From NCBI GenBank assembly GCA_964352855.1, contig CAYGTR010000047.1, positions 1 through 22,706 of the forward strand: a stretch of 22,706 nucleotides of DNA, written 5' to 3'. Positions 8,899 to 16,518 of the stretch are shown here, piece after piece. Made by a program: the position numbers and the translations under genes. The notes under the pieces were generated by a model. It searched no databases. It saw only the letters and a list, made by a program, of their open reading frames with translations, and had not been told where the DNA came from. The number at the start of each line of letters is the position of its first letter. Positions within the stretch are counted from its first letter, which is position 1. Origin of the DNA: Litorimonas sp964352855 (GTDB taxonomy: Bacteria > Pseudomonadota > Alphaproteobacteria > Caulobacterales > Maricaulaceae).

Positions 8899-9336
8899 TT
8901 ATGGTTCTGATTTTTGCTGTTCTGACGTCTCAAGGATAGACCCCTTCGCTTTATTCCAATAACGGAAAAAACGTTTCATATCTGGGGTTACCTCGACGTT
9001 ACCCAAACGCTCTCGTTTGATCATTATGACATTGCGATAATCACGTAGGGGCGCAATCAGGTGAAGCAGTTCTGGATTTCTGGGTTCCGCAAAATAAACT
9101 GAATAACCTTCTTCACAATAGCTCCTAAGAATATCCGTTGTTCGGCCTTCAATGATCTCGACGTTCATATCGAGCAAACATTCATATATGAAAACAAGCT
9201 TTTTAAAACTATACCCGCGACGTTCTAGGTCAGCTGCATCCCAGATAAAGACCGCTTCCGAGTCATCGCTGGCAGCAGTGAAAACAGGATGTGTGCGGCT
9301 CAAGGCATCTTCATGAATCCATATAACAGATCGCAT
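8899..9336 (-). CDS. Stand-alone photolyase/cryptochrome N-terminal (Rossmann, antenna-type) domain protein
   Basis: This 145-residue protein resembles only the N-terminal alpha/beta domain of DNA photolyases. It opens VIWIHEDALSRTHPVF, the counterpart of the usual W-F-R-R-D-L-R-L-H-D-N-P-A-L motif. It continues with AVFIWDAADLERRGYSF and a FIYECLLDMNVEIIEG strand-helix unit followed by YSVYFAEPRNPEL. The C-terminus KRFFRYWNKAKGSIL also fits the linker end of that domain. Its first ATG (9336) overlaps the stop of the upstream FAD-domain gene (TGATG), so the two are translationally coupled. A GTG one codon earlier is also possible. The canonical RRD residues are altered, so antenna binding is uncertain. 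Identification is by pattern, not search. Confidence 0.65.
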   Translation of the reverse strand: MRSVIWIHEDALSRTHPVFTAASDDSEAVFIWDAADLERRGYSFKKLVFIYECLLDMNVEIIEGRTTDILRSYCEEGYSVYFAEPRNPELLHLIAPLRDYRNVIMIKRERLGNVEVTPDMKRFFRYWNKAKGSILETSEQQKSEP

Positions 9337-10187
9337 CACCCTGCCTCTAAGTTTGGAAATAATTTTGCGGCCAAGTCTTCATAGCTGGCATCCAAAACCG
9401 CATTCGCTTCGGGCGAGGTATCAATGTCATTGCCTGAGAACTTTTGGACATTTTCGAGATTGAAATAATAAGGCTTGTGAGAAAACGTGCTCGCAACCCA
9501 TTGCCATGAAAGATTATTACTCGCGGGATCAGCATCAAGTAGGTGCGAGAGGAAAAACTTGGCTCCCACTTGCCACTTCACACGGCGCCAGTGACAAATA
9601 TAAGCGGCCAAATAGAGCCTTCCATGATTATGCACCCATCCATTCGTAATCAGCTCTTCTAAAAAATGATCTATACATGCGACGCCTGTTTGAGCCTTAG
9701 CGATATCGGCGGGCAAATCATCCACATAATCAGATGCTACAAACCCTGTTTTATAAGCTTCCGCATCTTCCCAAAGCCATTGCGGATTATGCGATAAGAT
9801 ACCTTGCCAATACTCTCGCCAAGCCACCTGTTGGATAAATTTTTCGGCGGTTTTTGGCGACTCAACTGATAAGGCTTTCTGAACAACCGTTTCCGAACTG
9901 ATAACACCACGACTAATATAAGGTGAGAGTTTCGTCACGGCGCCGTCGATGTGATTACGTGTCTGTGCGTATATTTGTGGCCTGACTGCCTCTAATCGTA
10001 TCTTCGCCTGGGCCTGACCACCAATATAATCAGACACTTGCGTATCTTCGCTATCAATCCAAGAAGAAATACGCCTGACGGATTGGATAATTTGCTCGCG
10101 TGTCAAGGGCTTACCTTCTGCGTTAACAAGAGGCTCAGTGATGTGTTTTTGAATGTCTTTAGGATTCATCATGCCATGCTTACGCAT
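9336..10187 (-). CDS. Photolyase/cryptochrome FAD-binding domain protein lacking the N-terminal domain
   Basis: This protein corresponds to the helical C-terminal half of photolyases, which holds FAD and repairs or senses light. It has about 283 residues against 450-500 for a whole enzyme. Family motifs in order are RNHIDGAVTKLSPYISRG (77-94), AWREYW (122-127), NGWVHNHGR (182-190), and the core LLDADPASNNLSWQWVAST (216-234) containing the FAD-proximal and substrate-side tryptophans. After this the usual FNP-xx-Q-xx-KFD segment is replaced by KPYYFNLENVQKFSG (238-252). The missing Rossmann domain is supplied by the next gene. The start is uncertain: ATG at 10187, 10172 or 10169 (or TTG at 10190), none with a strong ribosome site. 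It could be a short photolyase or a cryptochrome-like receptor. Confidence 0.82.
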   Translation of the reverse strand: MRKHGMMNPKDIQKHITEPLVNAEGKPLTREQIIQSVRRISSWIDSEDTQVSDYIGGQAQAKIRLEAVRPQIYAQTRNHIDGAVTKLSPYISRGVISSETVVQKALSVESPKTAEKFIQQVAWREYWQGILSHNPQWLWEDAEAYKTGFVASDYVDDLPADIAKAQTGVACIDHFLEELITNGWVHNHGRLYLAAYICHWRRVKWQVGAKFFLSHLLDADPASNNLSWQWVASTFSHKPYYFNLENVQKFSGNDIDTSPEANAVLDASYEDLAAKLFPNLEAG

Positions 10188-10243
10188 CAAATTGTGTGAA
10201 AGCTTTTATTCTGCGAGATTTATCTAAAAACAGCAGATTCTTA

Positions 10244-10272
10244 TTGAATAATTTTCGTTTTCGAACAATTAT
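10244..10272 (+). promoter_or_regulatory. Candidate sigma70-type promoter for gap
   Basis: TTGAAT (10244-10249) and AATTAT (10267-10272) are separated by 17 nt in an AT-rich stretch about 120 nt before gap. The match to consensus is partial and other hexamers are possible. Confidence 0.3.
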
Positions 10273-10293
10273 ATTCGTATATTCTAAAACGAA
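10254..10293. repeat. Inverted repeat TTCGTTTT/AAAACGAA between the photolyase unit and gap
   Basis: Perfect 8-bp arms at 10254-10261 and 10286-10293 are separated by 24 nt, placing half-sites 32 bp (about three helical turns) apart. The left arm lies between the candidate -35 and -10 elements. It could be a bipartite operator serving either divergent gene. Confidence 0.35.
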
Positions 10294-10315
10294 TGGATTT
10301 ACGTCATAGAATGAG

Positions 10316-10329
10316 TGACAGCGCTGTCA
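10316..10329. promoter_or_regulatory. Perfect 14-bp palindrome TGACAGCGCTGTCA, candidate LacI-family operator
   Basis: The site is fully symmetric with a central CG, the form typical of LacI-family regulator operators. It lies 62 nt before the gap start codon, on the gap side of the divergent intergenic region. In bacteria, LacI-family sugar regulators often control central glycolytic genes. No LacI gene is in the window, so the regulator's identity is an inference. Confidence 0.55.
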
Positions 10330-10391
10330 AATCCATGTAAGACTACGCCAACTGAAATAGCTCTGGAATCGGAGTCGGGAAGGGACAATCA

Positions 10392-11402
10392 ATGACAACA
10401 CGTCTGGCAATTAATGGATTTGGCCGTATCGGTCGTAATGTTTTACGCGCTCTACATGAGCAGGGACGGGATGACCTGCAGGTCGTCGCCATCAACGACT
10501 TATCCTCCACTGACAACCTCGCCCATTTGTTAAAATATGACTCCGTCCATGGTCGGTTTAACGGCACAGTCAAAGTCACCGAGAACAGTTTAGATATTGG
10601 TCACGGCCCCATCGAAGTCACATCAATCCGCAATCTCGAAGATCAAAACTGGGCTGACAATAATGTCGATATCGTTTTGGAATGTACGGGTATTTTCACA
10701 TCTCGCGAAGCCGCTGCGAAACATTTAGCGGCTGGTGCGAAACGCGTTTTGATTTCTGCGCCGGGTGCAGGCGCGGACAAAACCATCGTCTATGGCGTTA
10801 ATCACAAAACACTAACAAAAAACGACGTGGTCGTTTCTAATGGCTCATGTACAACAAATGCTCTCGCCCCTTTGGCGAAAGTTTTGAATGATAATTTCGG
10901 TATTGAAAATGGGTTCATGACAACCGTGCATGCCTATACGGGTGACCAGCCAACACTTGATACAATCCATCGCAAAGACTATAACCGTGGTCGTGCGGCA
11001 GCCCTGTCAATGATCCCAACCTCAACGGGCGCAGCAAAAGCAATTGGCCTAGTCATGCCGGAGCTTGACGGTAAATTGGACGGCAAAGCCATTCGCGTCC
11101 CGACGCCAAATGTGTCTGTTGTCGATTTGGTCGTAAATACTCAAAAGTCGGCGACAGTTGAAGCTGTCAACGACGCCTTTGCCAAAGCCGCTACAGGTGA
11201 CCTGAAAGGTATTCTCCAAATCGTCGAAGACCAAACGGTGTCAATTGACTTCAATCATGATCCACATTCTTCAAGTTATATGACGCATGAAACCGTTGTC
11301 ATGGCAGATAAAATGATCCGCGTGCTCAGTTGGTACGATAATGAATGGGGTTTCTCGTGCCGCATGCTAGACACAGCTTCAGCTATGGCTAGATTTTTAT
11401 AG
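10392..11402 (+). CDS. gap: Type I glyceraldehyde-3-phosphate dehydrogenase
   Basis: This enzyme oxidises glyceraldehyde 3-phosphate to 1,3-bisphosphoglycerate with NAD in glycolysis, or runs in reverse in gluconeogenesis. At 336 residues it is full length. The nucleotide-binding INGFGRIGRNVLRA is at 7-20, and D36 in AINDLSS indicates NAD rather than NADP preference. The catalytic cysteine is C153 in SNGSCTTN, where most homologues have SNASCTTN. H180 (HAYTGDQ) is its partner. The substrate-site ASLNIIPTSTGAAKA equivalent is LSMIPTSTGAAKA, and WYDNEWGFSCRM closes the protein. The ribosome site GGGAAGGGA lies 5 nt before the ATG. The PEP-carboxylase-like gene starts 3 nt after its stop, so they are co-transcribed. 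Erythrose-4-phosphate dehydrogenase is less likely by overall pattern. Confidence 0.95.
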   Translation: MTTRLAINGFGRIGRNVLRALHEQGRDDLQVVAINDLSSTDNLAHLLKYDSVHGRFNGTVKVTENSLDIGHGPIEVTSIRNLEDQNWADNNVDIVLECTGIFTSREAAAKHLAAGAKRVLISAPGAGADKTIVYGVNHKTLTKNDVVVSNGSCTTNALAPLAKVLNDNFGIENGFMTTVHAYTGDQPTLDTIHRKDYNRGRAAALSMIPTSTGAAKAIGLVMPELDGKLDGKAIRVPTPNVSVVDLVVNTQKSATVEAVNDAFAKAATGDLKGILQIVEDQTVSIDFNHDPHSSSYMTHETVVMADKMIRVLSWYDNEWGFSCRMLDTASAMARFL

Positions 11403-11405
11403 GAT

Positions 11406-14249
11406 ATGACAATTACACGCGCTCTCAAATCAGACCAACTTCTTGAACGCCTACAAAGGCAACTTGCGGATCATAAAAATCAGATCACGCGAGATCCTCA
11501 GGCCAATGCTGTTAAGTCTTTGGCTTATGATATTTCTAAAGATGTTGAAGAACGCGAAATTGCATTCCGCGATATTGAGGCCCTTGTCAAACAACTATCA
11601 GATCAAGGGGCGATTAATCGCTCTCGCCGTCTGCATAATCGTGCCGGTGTTGATAAAATTGAAACGCTCAATGCCCGCATGCATGAAATTGCCAAAAAGA
11701 AAACAGGCGAAGGGTGGAAGGCTTTCAAACACTGGGCCGAAACACCCGGCATTGGTATTGTTTTAACGGCGCATCCCACATTCTCTCTCTCGCGCGATAT
11801 ACGCAACTGCTTAGGGGCTATTGCTTCTAAAGAGGATGGAGAGTTTGAAGGGGAAAGAGACGATTTAAAAACCTATCCATACCTACCCAAACGCGCGCCT
11901 ACCTTGATCGAAGAACATGAAGACACGCAAGCAACTTTGGAACGCATTCAAGGCGCTCTTAATTCCATAAATACTAAAATCCTCGAGGCGGCTCAGAGGG
12001 CCTTTCCTGACCAGTGGAAGAGTGTAACCCCTCATATCGCTGATGCTTACAGTTGGGTCGGCTATGACATTGATGGGCGCACCGATATTTCTTGGGGAGA
12101 TGCACTCCGTCTTCGCTTATCTGAAAAACATACGCAATTAGAGCGCTATCTGAAGTGCGCACAAGCTTTGCAAACCAAGGGCGGGTTATTGGCCAAAGGC
12201 GAAGCTGCACTAGACACATTGGTCGATAAATTATCGGACGCCAAAGCCAGCGCGAAACGTGATCTGACATTATTTGAAAAAGATATCACAATTCCGGAAA
12301 ACCTTGTTGCAGCCGCCAATAATCTCACACGCAGCTCCACGCGCCGCTTTACCAATTTAGACGAGGCTATCGCACTTATTAACAAAGCGGTCGAACATGC
12401 TGAAGAAACAGTTTCGCATAATTTAATTATCTTACGCGCTCAGATGGTGGCCTTTGGTCTCGGCACAGCCCGCATTCATTTCCGGCTGAATGCGCGCCAT
12501 GTGGTCTCCGCAATTAAACCGATATTTGGTATTGATCAGCGTAGTTCTGACAATCGAACACTTTTAAATAAGGCGACCAAGCTAACGAAATCTGTCAAAG
12601 CCTCACCCGTCAATTTTGCGTCGCTTGCTCTTGAAAAAAGCACCGCGCATGAGAAGATGATTTTGTCGGCGCAAATCCACAAATATATTGACGACAAAAC
12701 GCCTATCCGCCTCTTGATTGCCGAGACCGAAGACAGCCTCGTGCCTTTGGGCGTGTTATATCTCGCGCGTCTTTATGGGCTTGAAAATCATCTTGATATT
12801 TCACCTTTGTTCGAGACCGCTGATGCGCTAAATAATGGCGGTCGCATCATTGGTAAAATGCTAAGCAATCCTGTTTATCGCGATTATGTGAAAGCCCGTG
12901 GCGTCTTCGCAATTCAAACCGGATTTTCTGATGCAGGTCGCTTCATGGGCCAAATCCCAGCGACGCTCGCTATCGAACGACTGCACTCTCATTTCGCTTC
13001 TCAAATGGCAAAATACGATATGCAGGATGTCACTGCCCTTGTATTTAATACCCATGGTGAAGGCCTAGGCCGTGGCGGACACCCCGGCAAAATCGCAGAG
13101 CGCGTAGATTATGCTATGAGCCCTTGGGCTATTCATCAGTTTGAAAAACGCGGCATACATCTCTGTCATGAACTAAGCTTTCAAGGTGGTGACGGATTTC
13201 TTTGGTTCCAAACCCCGATACTCTCAGATGCGACGGCTACGTCCTTGGCCTGTGCGCGATACGCCAATCGCAAAAAAGCCGAAGAAGATGCCTTTTATAT
13301 CGAGAATGATTTCTCTTGGGATATTTTCCGCACGATAGGATCCGAACAAGACAGCCTTTATCGTGACCCGAATTACATCACAATTTTGGGCGGCTTTGGA
13401 CAGAACCTGCTGATTCCGACGGGCTCACGCTCAGCCAAACGGGCAAAAGCAGGCAGTGGGATGGATATGTTTAACCCGCGTCAACTTCGCGCCATTCCGC
13501 ATAATGCGATTTTACAACAATTAGGCACACCCGCCAATATCATCTTTGGTGTTGGCCGCGCCGCCGCGATTGATCCTGAGAAATTTGAAAACCTACTTGA
13601 AAATTCGGCGCGGGCGCGTTCCATTTTCCGCCTTGTCGCGATTTCTATGAGCCGTACGGAGCTCTCAGCGTTAACAGCTTATGGACGACTATTCGATCCA
13701 GGATTTTGGATTAGCCGCGCTTTATCCGGCAACGAACCCATGCTGGCCGAGCGTAGCTTAGTCGTCGCCGAAACGCTTAGCCAAAGCCACTGGCGATCAC
13801 AGATCATGGATCTAGCGAACCGTCTGCGTATGGATCAGTTTAATACGGACAGAATTTTGGGGACTTCGGATTTGGTCTGCACAGATTGCGATCCCGAAAC
13901 GTTGAAAATCCTCCACGCACTACGCCTCGCCGTGATTATGAAGATGCTCATTATCGCGACCGACTTACCTGCCATTGGCGATGAAAAAACGTCTCAGATG
14001 AATGTTCTTCAGAAATTACAAACCTTCCAAATTGACACAATCTTAGAAGAGCTTCGCGACCGCTATCCCGAAAAGCGAGACGCCCTGACATGGACAGAAG
14101 ATCTGGTCGAAAAGTCAGGCGTCCATCATGGCGGCTCCGGCGGGTTCCCGCATATCGCTGAGACGATTATCAAACCCCTGCAACGCGCCTCGGATTTGGT
14201 AAGGCAGATAACGGTCGCAATTACCCATCACTATGACGCGTTTGGTTGA
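11406..14249 (+). CDS. ppc: Divergent phosphoenolpyruvate carboxylase-like protein
   Basis: PEP carboxylase makes oxaloacetate from PEP and bicarbonate. This 947-residue protein keeps the family frame: VLTAHPTF with H123, YSWVGYDIDGRTD (215-227), LFET with metal ligand E470, GFSDAGR with metal ligand D509, LGRGG with R556, PTGSRSAKR (671-679) and LRAIPHNAIL. Several catalytic positions differ from E. coli Ppc (numbering from memory): K546 is R512, the HGRGGSIGRGG loop is shortened to HGEGLGRGG so R581 is lost, the TEQGE motif reads SFQGGDG (591-597), and the C-terminus lacks the usual NTG tail. Activity may therefore be altered or absent. It follows gap by 3 nt and shares its transcript. The start ATG has a weak ribosome site, as expected for coupled translation. 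Confidence 0.8.
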   Translation: MTITRALKSDQLLERLQRQLADHKNQITRDPQANAVKSLAYDISKDVEEREIAFRDIEALVKQLSDQGAINRSRRLHNRAGVDKIETLNARMHEIAKKKTGEGWKAFKHWAETPGIGIVLTAHPTFSLSRDIRNCLGAIASKEDGEFEGERDDLKTYPYLPKRAPTLIEEHEDTQATLERIQGALNSINTKILEAAQRAFPDQWKSVTPHIADAYSWVGYDIDGRTDISWGDALRLRLSEKHTQLERYLKCAQALQTKGGLLAKGEAALDTLVDKLSDAKASAKRDLTLFEKDITIPENLVAAANNLTRSSTRRFTNLDEAIALINKAVEHAEETVSHNLIILRAQMVAFGLGTARIHFRLNARHVVSAIKPIFGIDQRSSDNRTLLNKATKLTKSVKASPVNFASLALEKSTAHEKMILSAQIHKYIDDKTPIRLLIAETEDSLVPLGVLYLARLYGLENHLDISPLFETADALNNGGRIIGKMLSNPVYRDYVKARGVFAIQTGFSDAGRFMGQIPATLAIERLHSHFASQMAKYDMQDVTALVFNTHGEGLGRGGHPGKIAERVDYAMSPWAIHQFEKRGIHLCHELSFQGGDGFLWFQTPILSDATATSLACARYANRKKAEEDAFYIENDFSWDIFRTIGSEQDSLYRDPNYITILGGFGQNLLIPTGSRSAKRAKAGSGMDMFNPRQLRAIPHNAILQQLGTPANIIFGVGRAAAIDPEKFENLLENSARARSIFRLVAISMSRTELSALTAYGRLFDPGFWISRALSGNEPMLAERSLVVAETLSQSHWRSQIMDLANRLRMDQFNTDRILGTSDLVCTDCDPETLKILHALRLAVIMKMLIIATDLPAIGDEKTSQMNVLQKLQTFQIDTILEELRDRYPEKRDALTWTEDLVEKSGVHHGGSGGFPHIAETIIKPLQRASDLVRQITVAITHHYDAFG

Positions 14250-14285
14250 TCATCTAAAAAAGAACAGCTTGAAAATTAATAATGC

Positions 14286-15008
14286 CTATTTGGAGCCCTT
14301 GCGCGCCAAATAAACTGTTTGCGTAAAAGGCTTATTCTGCAAGGGGTTATAGAAGGTCACAGGTTCTGCCCATGCGGTTTCAAAGACATTTGATAGGCGG
14401 GTTGTGAAATCAACGTCCTCAACGGCGTCTGACCATAACCCCATCACGCCGCCAGGAAGAAGATGTTGCATAAGCCGCTTAAGCCCCACTTCGCTATAAA
14501 AACTTCCGCTACGTGGATCTAAAAGCCAATCTGGTGTATGATCTATATCGATCAAAATCGCATCAAATTTTCGTCTAGGCATAGCTGGATCAAAACCTGA
14601 TCTAGAGTCTGCAAGCGCAAAAAAATCACCCGTGACGATGGTGCTGCGGCTGTCATCGCCAAGAGGCGGCTGAAGCGGCATATAGCCGGCGGCGTGCCAA
14701 TTGACGACCGCGTCCAGCATTTCAACAACGGTTAATGAGCTGACACGGCTATCTTCTAGAACCGCGCCGGCTGTATAACCAAGTCCAAGTCCGCCAACGA
14801 CAATGTGTAGGTCTTTGCCGCTGAGTTTTTCGAGTGCCAGCTTCGCCAAAGCAATTTCCGACGCCGTAAACAAGCTGGACATTAAATGCTCATCCCCGAG
14901 GATGATTTCAAAGACGTCGATATCCAAAGACAGCAATCGCCGACGTCTAAGGCTAATCGGCCCTATCGGCGTTTCGCGGTAATCAATTTCTTCAAATAAG
15001 CGGCTCAT
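14286..15008 (-). CDS. Spermidine synthase-like (Rossmann, SAM-binding fold) protein
   Basis: This 240-residue protein has the aminopropyltransferase/methyltransferase fold. The nucleotide-binding loop is VVGGLGLGYTAGAV (70-83) followed by the acidic end of strand 2, LTVVEML. A KFDAILIDIDHTPDWLLD segment stands where spermidine synthases have their catalytic VDSSDP region. The canonical GGGDGG and DSSDP signatures are therefore changed, and the N-terminal beta domain is short. A true polyamine synthase is doubtful; many alphaproteobacteria carry such orphan proteins of unknown substrate. It is convergent with the PEP-carboxylase-like gene across 36 nt in which no terminator hairpin is evident. 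The start at 15008 is the first ATG. Confidence 0.7.
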   Translation of the reverse strand: MSRLFEEIDYRETPIGPISLRRRRLLSLDIDVFEIILGDEHLMSSLFTASEIALAKLALEKLSGKDLHIVVGGLGLGYTAGAVLEDSRVSSLTVVEMLDAVVNWHAAGYMPLQPPLGDDSRSTIVTGDFFALADSRSGFDPAMPRRKFDAILIDIDHTPDWLLDPRSGSFYSEVGLKRLMQHLLPGGVMGLWSDAVEDVDFTTRLSNVFETAWAEPVTFYNPLQNKPFTQTVYLARKGSK

Positions 15009-15040
15009 GAATTGGACTCACACATTCGAGATGCGGGCCC

Positions 15041-15166
15041 TTAATTCATTTTCTTTCCGCCGATTTCAATCGATGCGTTATTTGAACCAGCTAGGGTTTT
15101 AGCCTTGGTTTTATCTTTTTTAGGTTTTTTGGCTTCTCTATTTTTGGGTGATTTACTTTTGGCCAT
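15041..15166 (-). CDS. Small basic protein of 41 residues
   Basis: A short frame begins with ATG at 15166 and ends with TAA at 15041. AGGA sits 9 nt before the start, which supports translation. The N-terminal half is very lysine-rich (REAKKPKKDKTKAKTLAG) and the C-terminal half is polar (SNNASIEIGGKKMN). Small proteins with an RExKKPKK motif are recalled from other alphaproteobacteria, where their function is unknown. A nucleic-acid or ribosome association is conceivable from the charge but not shown. It lies 32 nt upstream of the spermidine-synthase-like gene on the same strand and may be co-transcribed with it. Confidence 0.65.
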   Translation of the reverse strand: MAKSKSPKNREAKKPKKDKTKAKTLAGSNNASIEIGGKKMN

Positions 15167-15463
15167 GATATAATTTCCTAAGGTGCCGCGCCCCTAGACC
15201 ACAAGATAGTGACAGAAGGAGTTCTATTTCCAAAAATAGGTTATGTAAGCGGTAAAATCTATGCTCTACCATATTTCACGTAAAGCAAGGCCTAATCTCA
15301 CGAGCTGGATGTCTAGTAGGTTAATGTCACCATTAGGAATAAATTTTCCATAGCTGTTATACGCATTCCCTTTAATTCGATGATTGGGTGACTTGCATAG
15401 CAAGTAAGGCGTACAAGCGATTTGCGCCAATGTTGACAATGGGGATATTCGAACACTTGTGCC
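15167..15463. other. Intergenic region with two small hairpin-forming repeats
   Basis: This 297-nt stretch separates the 41-residue gene from the LytTR gene. No convincing frame or tRNA was seen. It contains ACTTGC/GCAAGT arms with a 3-nt spacer (15391-15405) and CTATTT/AAATAG arms with a 4-nt spacer (15224-15239). Neither is followed by a T-run in either direction, so terminator function is not supported. The promoter of the small gene probably lies here. Confidence 0.4.
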
Positions 15464-16330
15464 CTAACCCACCAACTCCAAATTCGAGCGGTATTTTCGG
15501 CCTACAGGAAGAACGGTGCCGTTTATCAAGGTGATGGAGGCACCGCCTTCTCCACTTGGCAGAATCTCTCGCAGCACATCGCGTTTGACCAGATAGGAGC
15601 GATGCACCCGCACATGCAGATCACCGGCTTCGAGCAATAATTTTTCGAGTGAGGCCAAAGTCATTCGGGCCAGATGCTGTCCTTGCTCTGTATGAATATC
15701 GACATAGTTGGAAGCAGACTCGGCCCAAATAATATCTTGGGCATTGAGGAAGATCGTCCGTCCGCCGGATTTAAGCGTGAGACGGCCCGAGTTTTTAGCC
15801 TCTTGTAAGGTCGAGCGGGCTTCGAGCCGTAATTGTTCGATATGACGTCCCGTCAGGAAAACAGATAGAATGAGTAGAAAGCTATAAGCGTCTTTGCGCA
15901 ATTCATATATCCAAATCCTTATATCCAAGAGCGGATCATAATAGGGTCGACCCAAAATAATCGGGAAGCTAAGACGTCGAAACACATCCATCAAAATAAT
16001 ATGGACCGCGCCGAACAGGAAAAAAGCGAGCACATAGATTGGGGTTTGTTTTTTCCAATTCGCCCAATTTATGGGAAAGCGGTTTAAGAAAAATGGAATG
16101 ACTAAAATCGACATCAGTATCGCCACATGGGAGGTGAGCTGAGTCAACCATGGCTCTGCCCAAGGCGTATTTTGTCCAGTCCTTTGCGCATCCATTTGTT
16201 CCGATGATGACAAGACCACCCATGACAAAACGACGAAAGCTGCGACGAAAAGAAAGGACAGACGGTCAGCTCGACGATCTGCCGCTCGCTCAATATTTAT
16301 CATCCCGAGATTGATTGTCTCATTTGGCAT
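15464..16330 (-). CDS. Membrane-bound LytTR-family transcriptional regulator
   Basis: This protein combines about four membrane segments with a C-terminal LytTR DNA-binding domain, so it likely senses an envelope or membrane signal and binds DNA directly. The hydrophobic stretches are LSFLFVAAFVVLSWVVL, VAILMSILVIPFFL, YVLAFFLFGAVHIILM and AYSFLLILSVFLTG. The last ~100 residues carry the LytTR pattern: RLTLKSGGRTIFLNAQDIIW, then SNYVDIHTEQG, LHVRVHRSYLVKRD and VLPVGRKYRSNL. The start is uncertain. ATG at 16330 gives 288 residues; TTG at 16378 with an upstream GGGGATG, and ATG at 16303, are alternatives. It diverges from an acyltransferase gene, and TTTTATC direct repeats lie between them, suggesting autoregulation and control of that neighbour. 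Confidence 0.85.
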   Translation of the reverse strand: MPNETINLGMINIERAADRRADRLSFLFVAAFVVLSWVVLSSSEQMDAQRTGQNTPWAEPWLTQLTSHVAILMSILVIPFFLNRFPINWANWKKQTPIYVLAFFLFGAVHIILMDVFRRLSFPIILGRPYYDPLLDIRIWIYELRKDAYSFLLILSVFLTGRHIEQLRLEARSTLQEAKNSGRLTLKSGGRTIFLNAQDIIWAESASNYVDIHTEQGQHLARMTLASLEKLLLEAGDLHVRVHRSYLVKRDVLREILPSGEGGASITLINGTVLPVGRKYRSNLELVG

Positions 16331-16399
16331 ATAGGATATATGACTTATTCTGCGTGCGACGCAAATAAGCGCGGTCAATTTTCATCCCCAATATCGGTT

Positions 16400-16474
16400 T
16401 TTTATCCCTCTTCTCATTTTTATCCCATCATTCATCCCGCAGGGACGCATTTTATCACTCTTATCTGTTTTATC
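16400..16474. promoter_or_regulatory. Four TTTTATC direct repeats, candidate LytTR binding sites
   Basis: TTTTATC occurs at 16400-16406, 16418-16424, 16450-16456 and 16468-16474. Each of the two pairs has an 18-bp period, and the pairs start 50 bp apart. LytTR regulators bind paired direct repeats about two helical turns apart, and these lie in the divergent intergenic region next to a LytTR gene. The core differs from classical LytTR consensus sites, so the assignment is inference. Confidence 0.45.
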
Positions 16475-16518
16475 GGCACACGGCTTGGCAGGACAGAAGC
16501 AGACAGAGGAGTTTAATC

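Noticed and set aside
11974..12385. Minus-strand open frames inside the PEP-carboxylase-like gene
   Set aside because: They are shadows of a gene with strong family motifs on the plus strand.
15391..15405. ACTTGC/GCAAGT hairpin considered as terminator of the LytTR transcript
   Set aside because: No T-run on the minus strand after the stem, and the arms are only 6 bp.
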